Origin: Meira nashicola
Lineage: Eukaryota > Basidiomycota > Exobasidiomycetes > Exobasidiales > Brachybasidiaceae
Length of the DNA: 64,000 nt
Assembly: GCA_001600355.1 (NCBI GenBank)
Contig: BCJU01000004.1
Span: forward strand, 1-64,000
Direction of reading: 5' to 3'
Position numbers and translations under genes: made by a program. Below are positions 30,603 to 41,138 of this stretch, piece after piece (positions within the stretch are counted from its first letter, which is position 1; the number at the start of each line of letters is the position of its first letter). The notes under the pieces are model-generated. The model ran no database searches, was not told where the DNA came from, and was given only the letters and a program-made list of their open reading frames with translations.

Positions 30603-32820
30603 AAAGGGCTATTTCTCACATTACCCGTATTCGTTTCGTTTATGTATCTGATTTTCTCTCTTTAATATGATTCGCGCTCTTTAGCGGACGAACTTATCTT
30701 CATCATCATCATCAATGTCTATCTTGCTGATCATAAGAAAAATATAATCTTAAGTTTTTATTTTAGCGTATGCATAAAGCAATCCTTACGCGTACGCACG
30801 CCTGTACACGCGCTGCGTCCGCTTAAACTATTCTACCGTATGTTCTGGCTAAACCTACCACGTGTAGACATGAAATATCATAGAATATTCTATATCTATA
30901 TTTTTGTAAAATCTATCAATAAAAGCTATGATGTTTGGCTATAGAGAAAGAAGTACAACAGATTGCATAGCTGTTATACCATCTGGTCGTTCTTTAATGA
31001 ACGCTATCATAGTGTACTATAAGAAAGCATCATTAATAAAGTATTTCCTGTATTTATATGGTAAAATATTATGAATTGATTGGTAGATTTAATCCGTCCT
31101 ATATCTTTTAAGTTCGTCATAAGACTTTATAATTAAGCAACTTTAAATGAAAAGAAATAAACCTAGAAAATCGTTTTTAAACAGAGAAATCGTAATTCAG
31201 ATTATATTCTACTATAGGAATTCACGTGCTAGGCTACTATATAGAATATGAATATATTCTATTCTAGATAAATGACGTATATATGTGCATACTTGATCGG
31301 CTGTTTGAATGGAAAGGGTCATGAAGCCGTTGTTGAATAGGTAATGCTTCGGTCCCTGTTCGGTATAAATTCATATAAGAGGACCGACGGTAAACCTTCC
31401 CCACAAAATTGAATGTAAGTATATTCTAGTGGTAGCGGGAACAATGCCCATCTCGCTGCTGCTGCTGCTGCTGCTCTAGTGTACTTACAAGCATCATCAA
31501 ACTATGTATATTATCATTATCATCTCGTCTGCATTAACACGCCGAACAATAGTAGACATTAATCTTACTTTATATGTATGTACATAAACATGAGAATGTG
31601 CCGTTGCTGTGTTTAAGCGGTTCGCCGCGTGGCGCGGGTTGCTTTTTAAAAGTTGCCTTGCCGTTTTGCGCGCGCCTAACTAAATTCTAGGCCTTTATGC
31701 GGAAAAAATGGAAATACAGAGCGGATTTGTTACTTAAGATTGGAACCTTTGCATCTATCCTTGACTTCGGTTGAAGCGAGTACATCTTAGTCTAAATAAT
31801 TCACCCGAATATGGTGGCTGTTTAGCTTTTCGGCCTAGCCTATAGAATGAAAAGGCAAGGAAACGTACAAAGTTACGTAAGATTTACCTAGCAATTTATG
31901 CACAAAAGCTTGAAAAATAAGATTTGATTTCCCGACTGGGGGAGAATAAGTGGTTTTAAGTTATATGGTCGGGTGACAATTGTCAAAATAACGGCCAAGA
32001 AACTAGAGATCTTAAGCTAAAGCATACTAAGAAAAAGCGGGGCTCCAGGTAAGTGAAAAGTGTACAAATGCAACCGCACGCGCGTACAGTGTATTGTTTG
32101 ACAAGCTAATTGCAAGCCACAAAATTAAAAGACAGCTATTCTACCGATTTAGAAGAAAAATGAAACTGAAACACAGGTACAGTGCTAAATCGGGACATAA
32201 AGTAGAGGATCTAGATCATATAGAACACCCTTTACAGAATTCTTACTCTGCATACTTGCATAAAAGTACTCTTTATACTCTTCCATTTCATCTTCGGTTA
32301 CCTTTCGGTGACAATCGGATTGCTATCGGCAAGGAAAAGTGTTCATTTTACCACTATAAATGAATTCTTCCGAAGGCAGTAAAATATATTGATGCTTCTA
32401 TTCGGTTTTTGTCTGTCATTTTGCTTGTCAATCGATTATGTGGTCGAAGAGGATGTTCCTGAGATGCACAAGCTTGCAAAACTTGCTTTTACTACCAATG
32501 TCATGTCCAGCTTCTTTTCTTGGGAAATGGATGCAAACTGGGGATATATCTAGCGGGGTGCATAAACCTCAAAACTTGCTCTTCTTACAGCCACACAAAC
32601 ATACAATTTTGTCGTCCGACCGATGACCGTATAAAGTGATTTTATGCCTCTTTTCGTTGGATAATCTTACCGAGAGGTACATACATACAATCATCTCCAT
32701 CATTGTGGGGAAGAAAAAGAAAAGATTTATAAAGAGACCACTTACTCCTCCTCTCGATTAAATTATATTCCTCATCTTCATCTTTTTCCTACATCCTCCT
32801 CCTACCTCATCACCATCATC
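30603..32820. other. Long gene-free stretch (2.2 kb)
   Basis: No convincing gene on either strand; short frames such as 32094-32363 have no features. Contents: (GCT)7 at about 31455-31475, flanked by an imperfect inverted repeat (GTAAGTATATTCTAG at about 31416 and CTAGTGTACTTAC at about 31477); TATTCTA-rich stretches at 30880-31270; a GC-rich patch GCGCGCGCC at about 31670; and the promoter of the next permease (TATAAAGA, 32728-32735). A non-coding RNA or regulatory hub is possible but not shown. Confidence 0.5.
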
Positions 32821-34515
32821 ATGGCTACTCTCGACAACTCACAAGAGGTGGCTCGTATCGATTCAAAGGCAGCAGCCAAGATTGCCTCAAATGTTTCAGA
32901 TTATAATGAACTCGTTCATGATGCAGCAGAAGCAGCACATGAAGAAAAGGCAATGGGAGTTTTAGAATCTATTCGTGCATACCCAAAAGCCGTTATATTC
33001 TCAGTTGGTATTTCTCTTGCCATTGTTATGGAAGGTTATGATACAATTCTTTTAGGTAACTTTTATGCTCAACCAGCATTCCAAAAGAAGTTTGGTGTTT
33101 GTGATGCAGCAGGCAAATGTCAAGTTACAGCAGCATGGCAAGCAGGTTTGAGTAACGGAAGTCAAATTGGTTCTCTTCTTGGATTGCAATTAGTCGGTTG
33201 GTTAAGTGACAAATATGGTTACCGCAAAACAATGATGGGTAGTTTAGCACTTATGACAGCATTTACCTTTTTACCCGTTTTTGCTGAAAATCTCGTTACC
33301 TTACTTATGGGTCAATTATTACAAGGTGTTCCATGGGGAATTTATCAATCTTTAGCCGTCGCTTATGCAGCAGATGTTTGCCCAGTCTCTCTTCGTCCAA
33401 TTCTTACAACTTATGTTAACTTATGTTGGGTCATGGGTCAATTGATCGCCGCCGGAGTTTTACGTGCAACCGTTGAAAGAAGTGATAAATGGGCCTATAA
33501 AATTCCCTATACACTCCAGTTCATGTGGATTCCTCTCGTATTAACGTTTGTTTTGCTCGCTCCTGAATCACCATGGTATTTGGTTCGCGCAGGTCGTTTG
33601 GATGACGCTGAAAAATCAATCTTAAAATTACAAGGCAAGAGCGCGTCTTCAGAAAGTGCACGCAAGACAGTTGCAATGTTAAAACATACAGATGAATTGG
33701 AAAAGACTGTTTCTGCCGGTGCATCTTACTGGGACTTATTCAAGGGTACAAACTTACGTCGTACTGAAATTGGTGCAATGGCATGGTTGGTTCAACAATT
33801 CTGTGGTTCTCCATTGATGGGTATGAGTTCTTATTTCCTCATTCAAGCAGGTTTGCCAACCACTCAAGCATTCAACTTAACAATCGGACAATTCTCTATT
33901 GGTGCAGTAGGTACAATCTCTTCTTGGTTCATTATGAGATGGATGGGTCGTCGTACAATTTACCTCGTCGGTCAAATTTTAATGGTTTTAATTTTATTGG
34001 CTGTCGGTGTAATCAACGTTGCAGGCGGTACACCTTGGGCAATTGGTGCTTTATTGCTTTGCTTCACTTTCATTTATGATGTTAGTGTCGGTCCAGCTTG
34101 TTATTCTTTGGTTGCTGAAATTCCATCAACTCGTCTTCGTGCAAAGTCAGTCGTATTCAGTCGTGGTGCTTACAACTTGGCCGGTATTTTGATCAACGTT
34201 ATTAACCCAAGAATGTTAAACCCTGATGCATGGAACTTATCCGCAAAATCTGCTTTCGTTTGGATGGGTACCGGATTGGTTTTCTTAGTTTGGACTTACT
34301 TCAGACTTCCAGAACCAAAAGGACGCACTTATGGAGAATTGGACATCTTATTCGAAGCAAAAGTACCTGCACGCAAATTCAAGAGTACAAAGATCGACGA
34401 ATTCGGTCATTTCAACGTTGCACACTCTGGTGCTGCAGTTATCTCAGATGATTCTTCTGAAAAGAAGAGTGAAAAGGGTGACATTGTTAACACTCTTAAC
34501 TACGGTCAAGCTTAA
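32821..34515 (+). CDS. MFS sugar permease, alpha-glucoside/maltose type (copy 2)
   Basis: A 564-residue single-exon transporter closely related to the other two permeases in the window. It keeps GYDTILLGNFYAQPAFQKKFG, WLSDKYGYRKTM, PESPWYLVRAGR and LPEPKGRTYGELDILF; the usual PETKG is PEPKG here. Twelve membrane segments are evident. The leader before the ATG contains repeated CATCATC, and the TATA box TATAAAGA is 86 bp upstream. Its codons look more even and C-ending (CGTC, TCC, AAG) than those of copy 1, which may indicate higher expression; that is an impression, not a count. Predicted role: uptake of maltose-like disaccharides. Confidence 0.94.
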   Translation: MATLDNSQEVARIDSKAAAKIASNVSDYNELVHDAAEAAHEEKAMGVLESIRAYPKAVIFSVGISLAIVMEGYDTILLGNFYAQPAFQKKFGVCDAAGKCQVTAAWQAGLSNGSQIGSLLGLQLVGWLSDKYGYRKTMMGSLALMTAFTFLPVFAENLVTLLMGQLLQGVPWGIYQSLAVAYAADVCPVSLRPILTTYVNLCWVMGQLIAAGVLRATVERSDKWAYKIPYTLQFMWIPLVLTFVLLAPESPWYLVRAGRLDDAEKSILKLQGKSASSESARKTVAMLKHTDELEKTVSAGASYWDLFKGTNLRRTEIGAMAWLVQQFCGSPLMGMSSYFLIQAGLPTTQAFNLTIGQFSIGAVGTISSWFIMRWMGRRTIYLVGQILMVLILLAVGVINVAGGTPWAIGALLLCFTFIYDVSVGPACYSLVAEIPSTRLRAKSVVFSRGAYNLAGILINVINPRMLNPDAWNLSAKSAFVWMGTGLVFLVWTYFRLPEPKGRTYGELDILFEAKVPARKFKSTKIDEFGHFNVAHSGAAVISDDSSEKKSEKGDIVNTLNYGQA

Positions 34516-34905
34516 AATAATATATATTTGTTCAAATATATATCTTTATCTTTATAACGATTATTTTGATGAACTGTTTCATATTCATACTTCTCTCGCA
34601 TGGTCATCTTCTTTCTTTCTCTATATCAATGTCATGGGTTTTACTGAATAACAATTTCGAGTGAATGAATATTCCATTCCTAAAATACTAAAGTAAGTGC
34701 AGCGCGCGCTCCCATCTTTTACTGCAATAGTTCTGCGCTGTGCTAATCTAGTGCTTCTTTTCTTTGGCGGCGCGGGGTTGGGCGTAATTGGCGTTAAACA
34801 GTAGTGGTACAATCCAATCACTATATCTAGCATGAATAATATAAAAAGGTGGTGTAAAATATTTAAGATCAATCATAGATAAACTTTTTAACAAGCAAAC
34901 CAAAA
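34516..34905. other. Intergenic region
   Basis: No gene seen. TATAAAAAG at 34840-34848 is 66 bp before the next ATG and is its likely TATA box. Confidence 0.5.
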
Positions 34906-35283
34906 ATGATTGCTTCTTCGTTTTATAAATTTTTATTCGTTGCCTTGATGGTAACCATTTTTCAAGTTTCAGCAACAAATGCAGCTCCAATGTCATCTCC
35001 TACAATTGTTGATCGTGATATAATAAGTGGACCAATAAATGGAAACGGATGCAGTAATAATTACGTTAATGGAAAATTAATCACTTCAAGCGGTTGTAGT
35101 TCGAGTGATCACGATACAAGTTCTTCTTCAAGTGTAACTTCTCCCCTTTATGCTGATAACACAACAACAACAAGTTCTATCACAAATTCAAACTTAAACG
35201 GTGCTTATATGAATTCACCTGGACAAACTTATATAATCTCTTCTGTTATTGGTGTTCTTACAGCATTTGCAATTTTAGGCTGA
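34906..35283 (+). CDS. Small secreted, probably GPI-anchored protein with IISGPI motif
   Basis: A 125-residue protein with a signal peptide (about 1-27), a Ser/Thr/Asn-rich middle, and a hydrophobic C-terminal tail (YIISSVIGVLTAFAILG) after Asn-Ser-Pro-Gly, the layout of a GPI-anchored surface protein. Just after the signal peptide it has RDIISGPINGNGC, nearly the same as RDIISGPINGSGN in the repeat protein at 55016, and shares its Asn/Gly character. There are two Cys. I do not know a named family; it is best seen as a member of the window's own Gly/Asn-rich secreted group. The TATA box is 66 bp upstream. Confidence 0.8.
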   Translation: MIASSFYKFLFVALMVTIFQVSATNAAPMSSPTIVDRDIISGPINGNGCSNNYVNGKLITSSGCSSSDHDTSSSSSVTSPLYADNTTTTSSITNSNLNGAYMNSPGQTYIISSVIGVLTAFAILG

Positions 35284-35418
35284 CCATTTATATATTAATA
35301 ATGAGAACTCTATAGAGATGTATTGTTTGTAGTCTAGATGTTAATGAAGTCTATAAAAATGATAATACAATGCGAATAATCGCTTTATGAGCAAAAGAAT
35401 ATATGTTAATAATAACAA

Positions 35419-36189
35419 TCATAGACTTGCTTGAGCAGTAACACTTGATGGCTTTGCTTCTGATTGAACGTCAATGTACATTTGTTCACCTTCCCAACGA
35501 GCGTGAACTTTTGTTAAATCTTTAACGACGTAATCTGCATTGGCTTCCCATAATCTTTCTGATTCGTTATGAGTTGTACGAAGACCGATAACTTGAGCAC
35601 CTGCACGCTTTCCAGCAATAGCACCTGCTGGAGCATCTTCAACGACTAAGCAACGTTTAGCATTTGCACCTGCCAATTGTGCACCTAAAAGATAAGGTTG
35701 AGGATCTGGCTTACCGGCTGAAACGTGATCAGCAGCAACGAAAGTTTTTGGTGGACTTGCAACTGAAGCATTATCGAAAACTTCTGCAGCATAATCAGCA
35801 GTTGCACTTGTAACGATTGCCCATGGTTGAGTTGTAACTGAATCAGGTTTACCTGCTTGAATTTCTTTAATCAAATTTGATGCACCTGGAATTGCAGTAA
35901 TTTGTTTATGTTTTTCACCACTTAATCTTGCTTCTTTGGCTAATTCGATAATTCTGTTTTCAAAATTGACTGCTTCTGCTTCACATTCTTCTTCAGTTAA
36001 AGAAGGAACGAATCTACGGAAATTTTCAACAGCACGATGACCATGACAATTATTGACAACGTATTCGTAATCCAAATCGTATTTGCTGCAAAATTCCGAC
36101 CAAGCTGCCACCAGGGCTGGTGTAGAATCGATCAAAGTACCGTCCATATCAAAAAGGACGGCATCAACGGGAACGGATGTGACTGACAT
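35419..36189 (-). CDS. HAD-superfamily sugar/glycerol-phosphate phosphatase
   Basis: A 256-residue haloacid dehalogenase phosphatase. Motif I is LFDMDGTLIDS (nucleophile Asp14, Asp16), motif II lies in AIVTSAT, the motif III Lys in AGKPDPQPY, and motif IV in CLVVEDAPAG. The order and spacing fit the fungal glycerol-3-phosphatase / 2-deoxyglucose-6-phosphatase group (Gpp/Dog-like). The open frame begins at TTG (36231); the first ATG is 36189, giving MSVTSVPVDAVLFDMDG. No signal peptide; cytosolic. The substrate is probably a small polyol or sugar phosphate. Confidence 0.93.
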   Translation of the reverse strand: MSVTSVPVDAVLFDMDGTLIDSTPALVAAWSEFCSKYDLDYEYVVNNCHGHRAVENFRRFVPSLTEEECEAEAVNFENRIIELAKEARLSGEKHKQITAIPGASNLIKEIQAGKPDSVTTQPWAIVTSATADYAAEVFDNASVASPPKTFVAADHVSAGKPDPQPYLLGAQLAGANAKRCLVVEDAPAGAIAGKRAGAQVIGLRTTHNESERLWEANADYVVKDLTKVHARWEGEQMYIDVQSEAKPSSVTAQASL

Positions 36190-37399
36190 CGTGTTGAGAG
36201 TTAGGTTCTTGATGGAAATTGCGCCTGGCAAATGTTTGTTGTTGTGTTTGTGGAAAGAGTTTAAAGAAGAGGTCTTAAGTGTATAACCTCGTAGGAATAA
36301 TAATAAAAAGGGTGAGGGGAAAGAATGTTACTAGAATTGAATTCAGAGCTCACTTTATATACCATATTCTCCTAAAGATATTTTCTTAACCTCATTTGTG
36401 CCCGTTATGTTTGGGATGGTGAAGAGTTGATCCGGAAATTAAATGTTTATTCGTAAGGCGAAATGACAGTGTAATAGCTTATTTAAAGTGTAAAAAGAGT
36501 TTCTTAATTGTTTCTCGATCACAAATTATCGACCGAGGCATTCCGTAGCGTTAATTTGCCTACAAGTTTTACTATCTGTCTCAATGTCTCTCTTCAAATA
36601 TGGCTCGATTATGACTTTTACAAAAACACCGTATGTGCATGAGTTGGCTGCTCAATGACATCGTAAAAACGGGATGAAGAAGTGATTATACAGTTTGCAA
36701 ATGATGAAGAAAACTTTACCTTGCATATCATTATCAGCTTGAATAAGAACAGTACGGGCGCCGCACGCTAACTAGCTAAGAAACCGGGCGCGGGCACTTT
36801 TTAATCAAAAGGAGGCGTAGCCGAGAATAAAAAAAAGAAAGTTTGTGTGTAAAACCCCGGCACATGAACAGTCAAACGCGCTATCCTCCACAACGCCGGA
36901 ATAAATCTTAATTCGATAAAAATTTCTGAAAGCCATGAAAAAAAAAACTTCCGAGATTTTTAAGACTTAAAAAAAGAATCCAACCAAAACAGAAATAAAT
37001 CGCCGGCATCATAGAACTCTTTTTTTTTTCTGTTTCGACGATCCTGATTGGCGCTATGAATGTGCATTCAATCGCACGTGCCGTAATGTTCCGTAAAAGT
37101 GCATCAATAGCGTTACAATTCACGCCATCATTTAAGCTAGATCATTGAACAAAACGTAGTCTGCATGGGGTAGCGGACCAAGAGTGCATGCATGAGAATG
37201 TGATGAACTTGGTTTGAGGATGATGCTTAGTAAGAAAAGTGTCTTTTATAAAATATAATTATGTAAGCATCCAGATGTAAATACCATGGTTCGGATGTGC
37301 CGAAATTGACAAAGATGGTATTCGTTTCATCATGGATTATATTAAGATAAAGGGCATATCCAAATTCAGTTCCCCCCTTCTCACCATCCCGAATCCAAG
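36190..37399. other. Intergenic region (1.2 kb)
   Basis: No supported gene; it contains poly-T and poly-A tracts (about 36930-37030) that look non-coding. CATGCATGAG occurs at about 37187. It carries the promoter of the phosphatase on the minus strand. Confidence 0.5.
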
Positions 37400-37624
37400 A
37401 TGGGCAAATTGCATTCTGTGATTGAATTCTTACGAGATACTTTTATATACGATTCTCCCGGTCGTACAAATGGTGGATTGCATAAAGTCATCTCTGATCC
37501 TAATTCAGGTTTCGGAAGGCCAATCGTAACTACACTCTCACGTCAAAATAGAAAGAATACCGTCAAGCCAAGATTTATTTTCATGAATGGAGCAGCAAGA
37601 ATGGGTGGCGTTCATCCTAAATAA
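37400..37624 (+). CDS. Possible small hypothetical protein
   Basis: A 74-residue frame with ATG after AATCCAAG. It has a mixed, folded-looking composition (FLRDTFIYDSPGRTNGGLHKVI, then RPIVTTLSRQ and MNGAARMGGVHPK), and codon choice like neighbouring genes. It ends 18 bp from the convergent Zn2Cys6 gene, consistent with a true 3' end. No family recognised; it could also be chance. Confidence 0.4.
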   Translation: MGKLHSVIEFLRDTFIYDSPGRTNGGLHKVISDPNSGFGRPIVTTLSRQNRKNTVKPRFIFMNGAARMGGVHPK

Positions 37625-37642
37625 AATAAAATACAAAATAAA

Positions 37643-40543
37643 CTACACCTGAACGATTTGATCACTTTCACCATTGCCATTCTTGTCGGGAATCCGCAAC
37701 CAGAAAGAATCATCCAAGATCTCAGAAGCAGACATTTGCGTCCAACCTCCTAATCCATTATTTCCCATAAATCCTAAACTTTGTAAAGTAGATTCTACAT
37801 CAGGGTCAAACGAAGGTAGCATATTCACTAAATCAGCATCATTCGTTGGCCAATTTTGCATTCCATTCACCATTTCATTCGCTTGATTACGCAAATGTTG
37901 AGAACTTTGTTCGAGCAAGTGACCCGTATTCATGTTGTTGTTGCTGTTTGGATGTGAAGCGAAAAATCCACTCCTTTCCGGCGTCACTGCTCGTGATGAC
38001 CTTTGTGGCAATTTATGTACATCCAATCCTGGAGCGAAATTTGATGACGCCTCGGTATCTTCTCCGTCATCATCGTCATCAACCTCTTCATTGCTTCTTT
38101 CGCCGTCTCCAGTCTTTCTTTGTTCTCCATTCGATACTTGCTTAGGGTCAGATTTGACATCCACTCCATTCGAATCAAGTCGATCATTGGCCTTTCGCTT
38201 AACTCTCAAAGCTTTCCTCTCTTCACGCCTTCGTAACATCGCTCGTAATAAAGAAGCTAATCTAGCTGCAATATGATCAGAAGCAATTGCAACAGATTCC
38301 AAAAATGAAATACAAGATTGCACTTCTTTAAGTAATCTTTCCGCTACTGTTTCTTCAACAAGGGAAGTCAATTTGATCAAAGAAATTACGCCAAAGCTAA
38401 GGATTGTATATTGCGTTTGAGGTGCAAATGCCATCGTATTTCCCATTCCATTACGAGCTGCTTTCAATACTCCTTGTGCTGCTCGAAGGGCGTGTGTTAA
38501 ACAAAAATTCCTTGCATGTTGAAGGTCAGAACGCATTGCACAATATTGAAGACCAAACGAATTCAAAACTAAAACGGCAAAATTATATCGCAACGATGCT
38601 TGCTTGGTGATATAATATAATGTTCTCAAATGAACATCTAATGCATCCGTATTAACGCTAATAGAAGATGATGGACTGGATTGATTATTGTGTGAATTTT
38701 CGTTGGTGGCACTCACGCTTCCTGCTCTCCTAGTGACCGCTCTTTCAGCTGCATCCTTATCCAATTCTGCCGTCATTGCATAAAAATCTCGAGAAAGCCA
38801 TCTTGAACGCCAATGTTCCAATTCATCATTCATAATTCGCATCATAGTATCGCAATCGAAAAAGGATGATTGTTCTCCTTCAGATGCCATTGCAGTATGC
38901 AAAACGTCTGCTTGTCTTGAAGTAGTTTTCAACAGATCGGCAAAAGCGGAAATACCTTGATCCCATGCACGAGAGGCAGGTTGTTTAGACCATTTATCTG
39001 AATCTCGTACAAGTTCTGCTTTTTCACTTATACTCCAAGATCGTCCAACAGCAATCGAGAGACTTCTATCAACCAAAAATGTCATCAACCAACACCTCTC
39101 TCGATTGATTCGCTCACGATCCGTTTCAATCGAACTCTTCTCTCCTTTTTCCTTTATTTGTGTACGAGATTGAGTTTTATGTAATTGTAATTCGGTTGCT
39201 ACACGTATTCCGATACCTGCCAATAGCCAAGCACGATCATCTTTCGGATCTGCAGAGGGTATGTTCCATTGATATAGCAAGAGAAAACCTTGAACGATTT
39301 CTATAGATTTAGGTCCGGTTGTGATCACTTGACCTATCAAAACGTTCATTTCTACTTGCAATTCTGCACGCAGAGATCTACGTTCTTGATGATAAGTTGA
39401 TCCGATTAAAACGACGACTGCAAACAAGAATGGTGAAGCATCTCCAACACGAGGAATCGTATGCCATTCGGGATCCAAGATGACCGTATGAAGTACGCAT
39501 GAATTCATACAAAGATGAAACAATTCCACTGCTTCGTTTGCGCTAATTTTACCAGTAGAAACAAAAGGTAATTGTTCCCGATGTGCGTCAACGTATGCCA
39601 AATCTAATTCATATGCCGCAGAAGGTGTTGTTGGAGCGTTGGTCAATGTTAGCCAATTAGCAATCGCTCCTGGTGAAGGACCTGTTGTTTTATTGTTTTC
39701 TGCGGGAAGAAGATGGCTATCCAATTGTTCCGGATGAGGTGCGTGTTGCTGAGTTGGTAGGAAAGATGGTAATGATTGTGCATTGTATCCCGCTTGCAAA
39801 CCAGCAGTGAATCTTTCGGGTGCTATTTGAACGTCTGCTCGATTAGAAACAGTTGCTGCTGCTGCGGCCATTGCAGCAGCTGCATCGTCAGGATTTGCAT
39901 CTTTATCAAAAGCATTCCTCAGTAAACTTTCCATTTCTTCTAATCGGTCTGTTAATTGTTGTATTTGCATATCCTTCTTTTTCGTCCATGGCCTTCTAGG
40001 CGCACGTTCTTGTACCATACATTCACGACCCGTCCTTCTACATCGTTCACAAGGTCCATCAACAGTTGGACCTGAACATTTCATTTTAAGACGTTGACAA
40101 TAAGTGCATGCTCTGCTGTTCCTTTTAAACTTTTCCGCATTTGACTTCTTTTTGGCAGCAGCCGAACCATTGGTTGAAGATGTTACCGAAGATGATTCTT
40201 CCGCAGCATTCACAGTTTGTCGAAAAGCAGACATTGGAGTCATCTTTCGCTTTGTAGATGCATTTTGTGTGGACATTTCATTCGAGATTGCTTTCGCTTT
40301 TCCCTTTCCTTTCACGATTGAAGGATTCTTTTTCATCTTGGTTGATACGGATGGTGCACCTTTTCTTTTCTTTGTTGAGTCTGAAGTACCGTTTGTCGTT
40401 AATTGAGAATGACTACTACTACTTCCTACGCTTGCATTGAATGGCGAAAGCATATTACCTTGAGCATGAGTATGAAGAGGATAATGATGATGACCACCAC
40501 CAAGCTGTGCTTGTGGAAATGTATTGACGAAATGCGCATTCAT
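37643..40543 (-). CDS. Zn(II)2Cys6 fungal transcription factor
   Basis: A 966-residue single-exon regulator. The binuclear zinc cluster spans residues 146-175 with spacing CX2CX6CX8CX2CX6C (Cys146, 149, 156, 165, 168, 175), preceded by basic stretches (KKRKG, KMKKNPS, KGKGKAK) that can act as nuclear signals. A coiled-coil-like helix (IQQLTDRLEEMESLLRNAF) follows, typical for dimerisation. The middle region includes IEIVQGFLLLYQWN and RCWLMTFLVDRSLSIAVGR, a fungal_trans-type domain. The late region has an acidic run (EEVDDDDDGEDTE, about 810) that may activate transcription. The targets are not deducible; no gene cluster partner is obvious. Confidence 0.93.
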   Translation of the reverse strand: MNAHFVNTFPQAQLGGGHHHYPLHTHAQGNMLSPFNASVGSSSSHSQLTTNGTSDSTKKRKGAPSVSTKMKKNPSIVKGKGKAKAISNEMSTQNASTKRKMTPMSAFRQTVNAAEESSSVTSSTNGSAAAKKKSNAEKFKRNSRACTYCQRLKMKCSGPTVDGPCERCRRTGRECMVQERAPRRPWTKKKDMQIQQLTDRLEEMESLLRNAFDKDANPDDAAAAMAAAAATVSNRADVQIAPERFTAGLQAGYNAQSLPSFLPTQQHAPHPEQLDSHLLPAENNKTTGPSPGAIANWLTLTNAPTTPSAAYELDLAYVDAHREQLPFVSTGKISANEAVELFHLCMNSCVLHTVILDPEWHTIPRVGDASPFLFAVVVLIGSTYHQERRSLRAELQVEMNVLIGQVITTGPKSIEIVQGFLLLYQWNIPSADPKDDRAWLLAGIGIRVATELQLHKTQSRTQIKEKGEKSSIETDRERINRERCWLMTFLVDRSLSIAVGRSWSISEKAELVRDSDKWSKQPASRAWDQGISAFADLLKTTSRQADVLHTAMASEGEQSSFFDCDTMMRIMNDELEHWRSRWLSRDFYAMTAELDKDAAERAVTRRAGSVSATNENSHNNQSSPSSSISVNTDALDVHLRTLYYITKQASLRYNFAVLVLNSFGLQYCAMRSDLQHARNFCLTHALRAAQGVLKAARNGMGNTMAFAPQTQYTILSFGVISLIKLTSLVEETVAERLLKEVQSCISFLESVAIASDHIAARLASLLRAMLRRREERKALRVKRKANDRLDSNGVDVKSDPKQVSNGEQRKTGDGERSNEEVDDDDDGEDTEASSNFAPGLDVHKLPQRSSRAVTPERSGFFASHPNSNNNMNTGHLLEQSSQHLRNQANEMVNGMQNWPTNDADLVNMLPSFDPDVESTLQSLGFMGNNGLGGWTQMSASEILDDSFWLRIPDKNGNGESDQIVQV

Positions 40544-41138
40544 TGTGATGGTGTTGTTATTCTTGAATCATAATCAATCGATGAAGATCGTTTTATTCGA
40601 TGTATGCACCCTAATGAAAAAGAATAAAACCTTAACACAATACCAACCCCAGATCGAATTAAAAGGCCCTAAGCTGATGTATGCTATACATGCATATGTA
40701 CATTGTTCTACATGTACGCACAACCGATTCGTGGTCGGAAACGAGACGCACAGATTATGTACTTGTGGAGTTGATTGCCGAATAAAAGGTATTCAATCGC
40801 ATGGTGGGGCTATTGTGGGGAAAATGAATCAATTTGTTTAAAAAAGAAAAATAATCAATTTCGATCATTAAGAGAGAATAAGCATTACAGGCACATATCG
40901 GGAAAGGGGACCCCTGCTGCACTCCTGCAATGCTCCTGCAATGCTCCTGCTTTGTTCATTGTCGTTTCGGCTTTGGTATGTGTGTGAACGCGTTGATGAT
41001 GCTGAAATACTGCCTTGAATTTCGCCGAGCAAAAAGTATGGAATTAGTAGCGTGTGATCCTTTTTTCAATGTCCGCTTCCTGGTTATTACCGGATGTGAA
41101 TATAAGCGAATTCGAGATTGAGATATACACCACGTGAA
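40544..41138. other. Intergenic region with short tandem repeat
   Basis: No gene seen. An 11 bp unit CTCCTGCAATG is repeated about three times at 40922-40951. Open frames here are short and overlap each other. Confidence 0.5.

Noticed and set aside
31455..31475. (GCT)7 as part of a coding poly-residue tract
   Set aside because: The surrounding frames are interrupted by stop codons; it is a non-coding microsatellite.
32094..32363. 89-residue open frame in the long gene-free stretch
   Set aside because: Lys/His/Tyr-rich random-looking sequence without domain features; no TATA or leader pattern.
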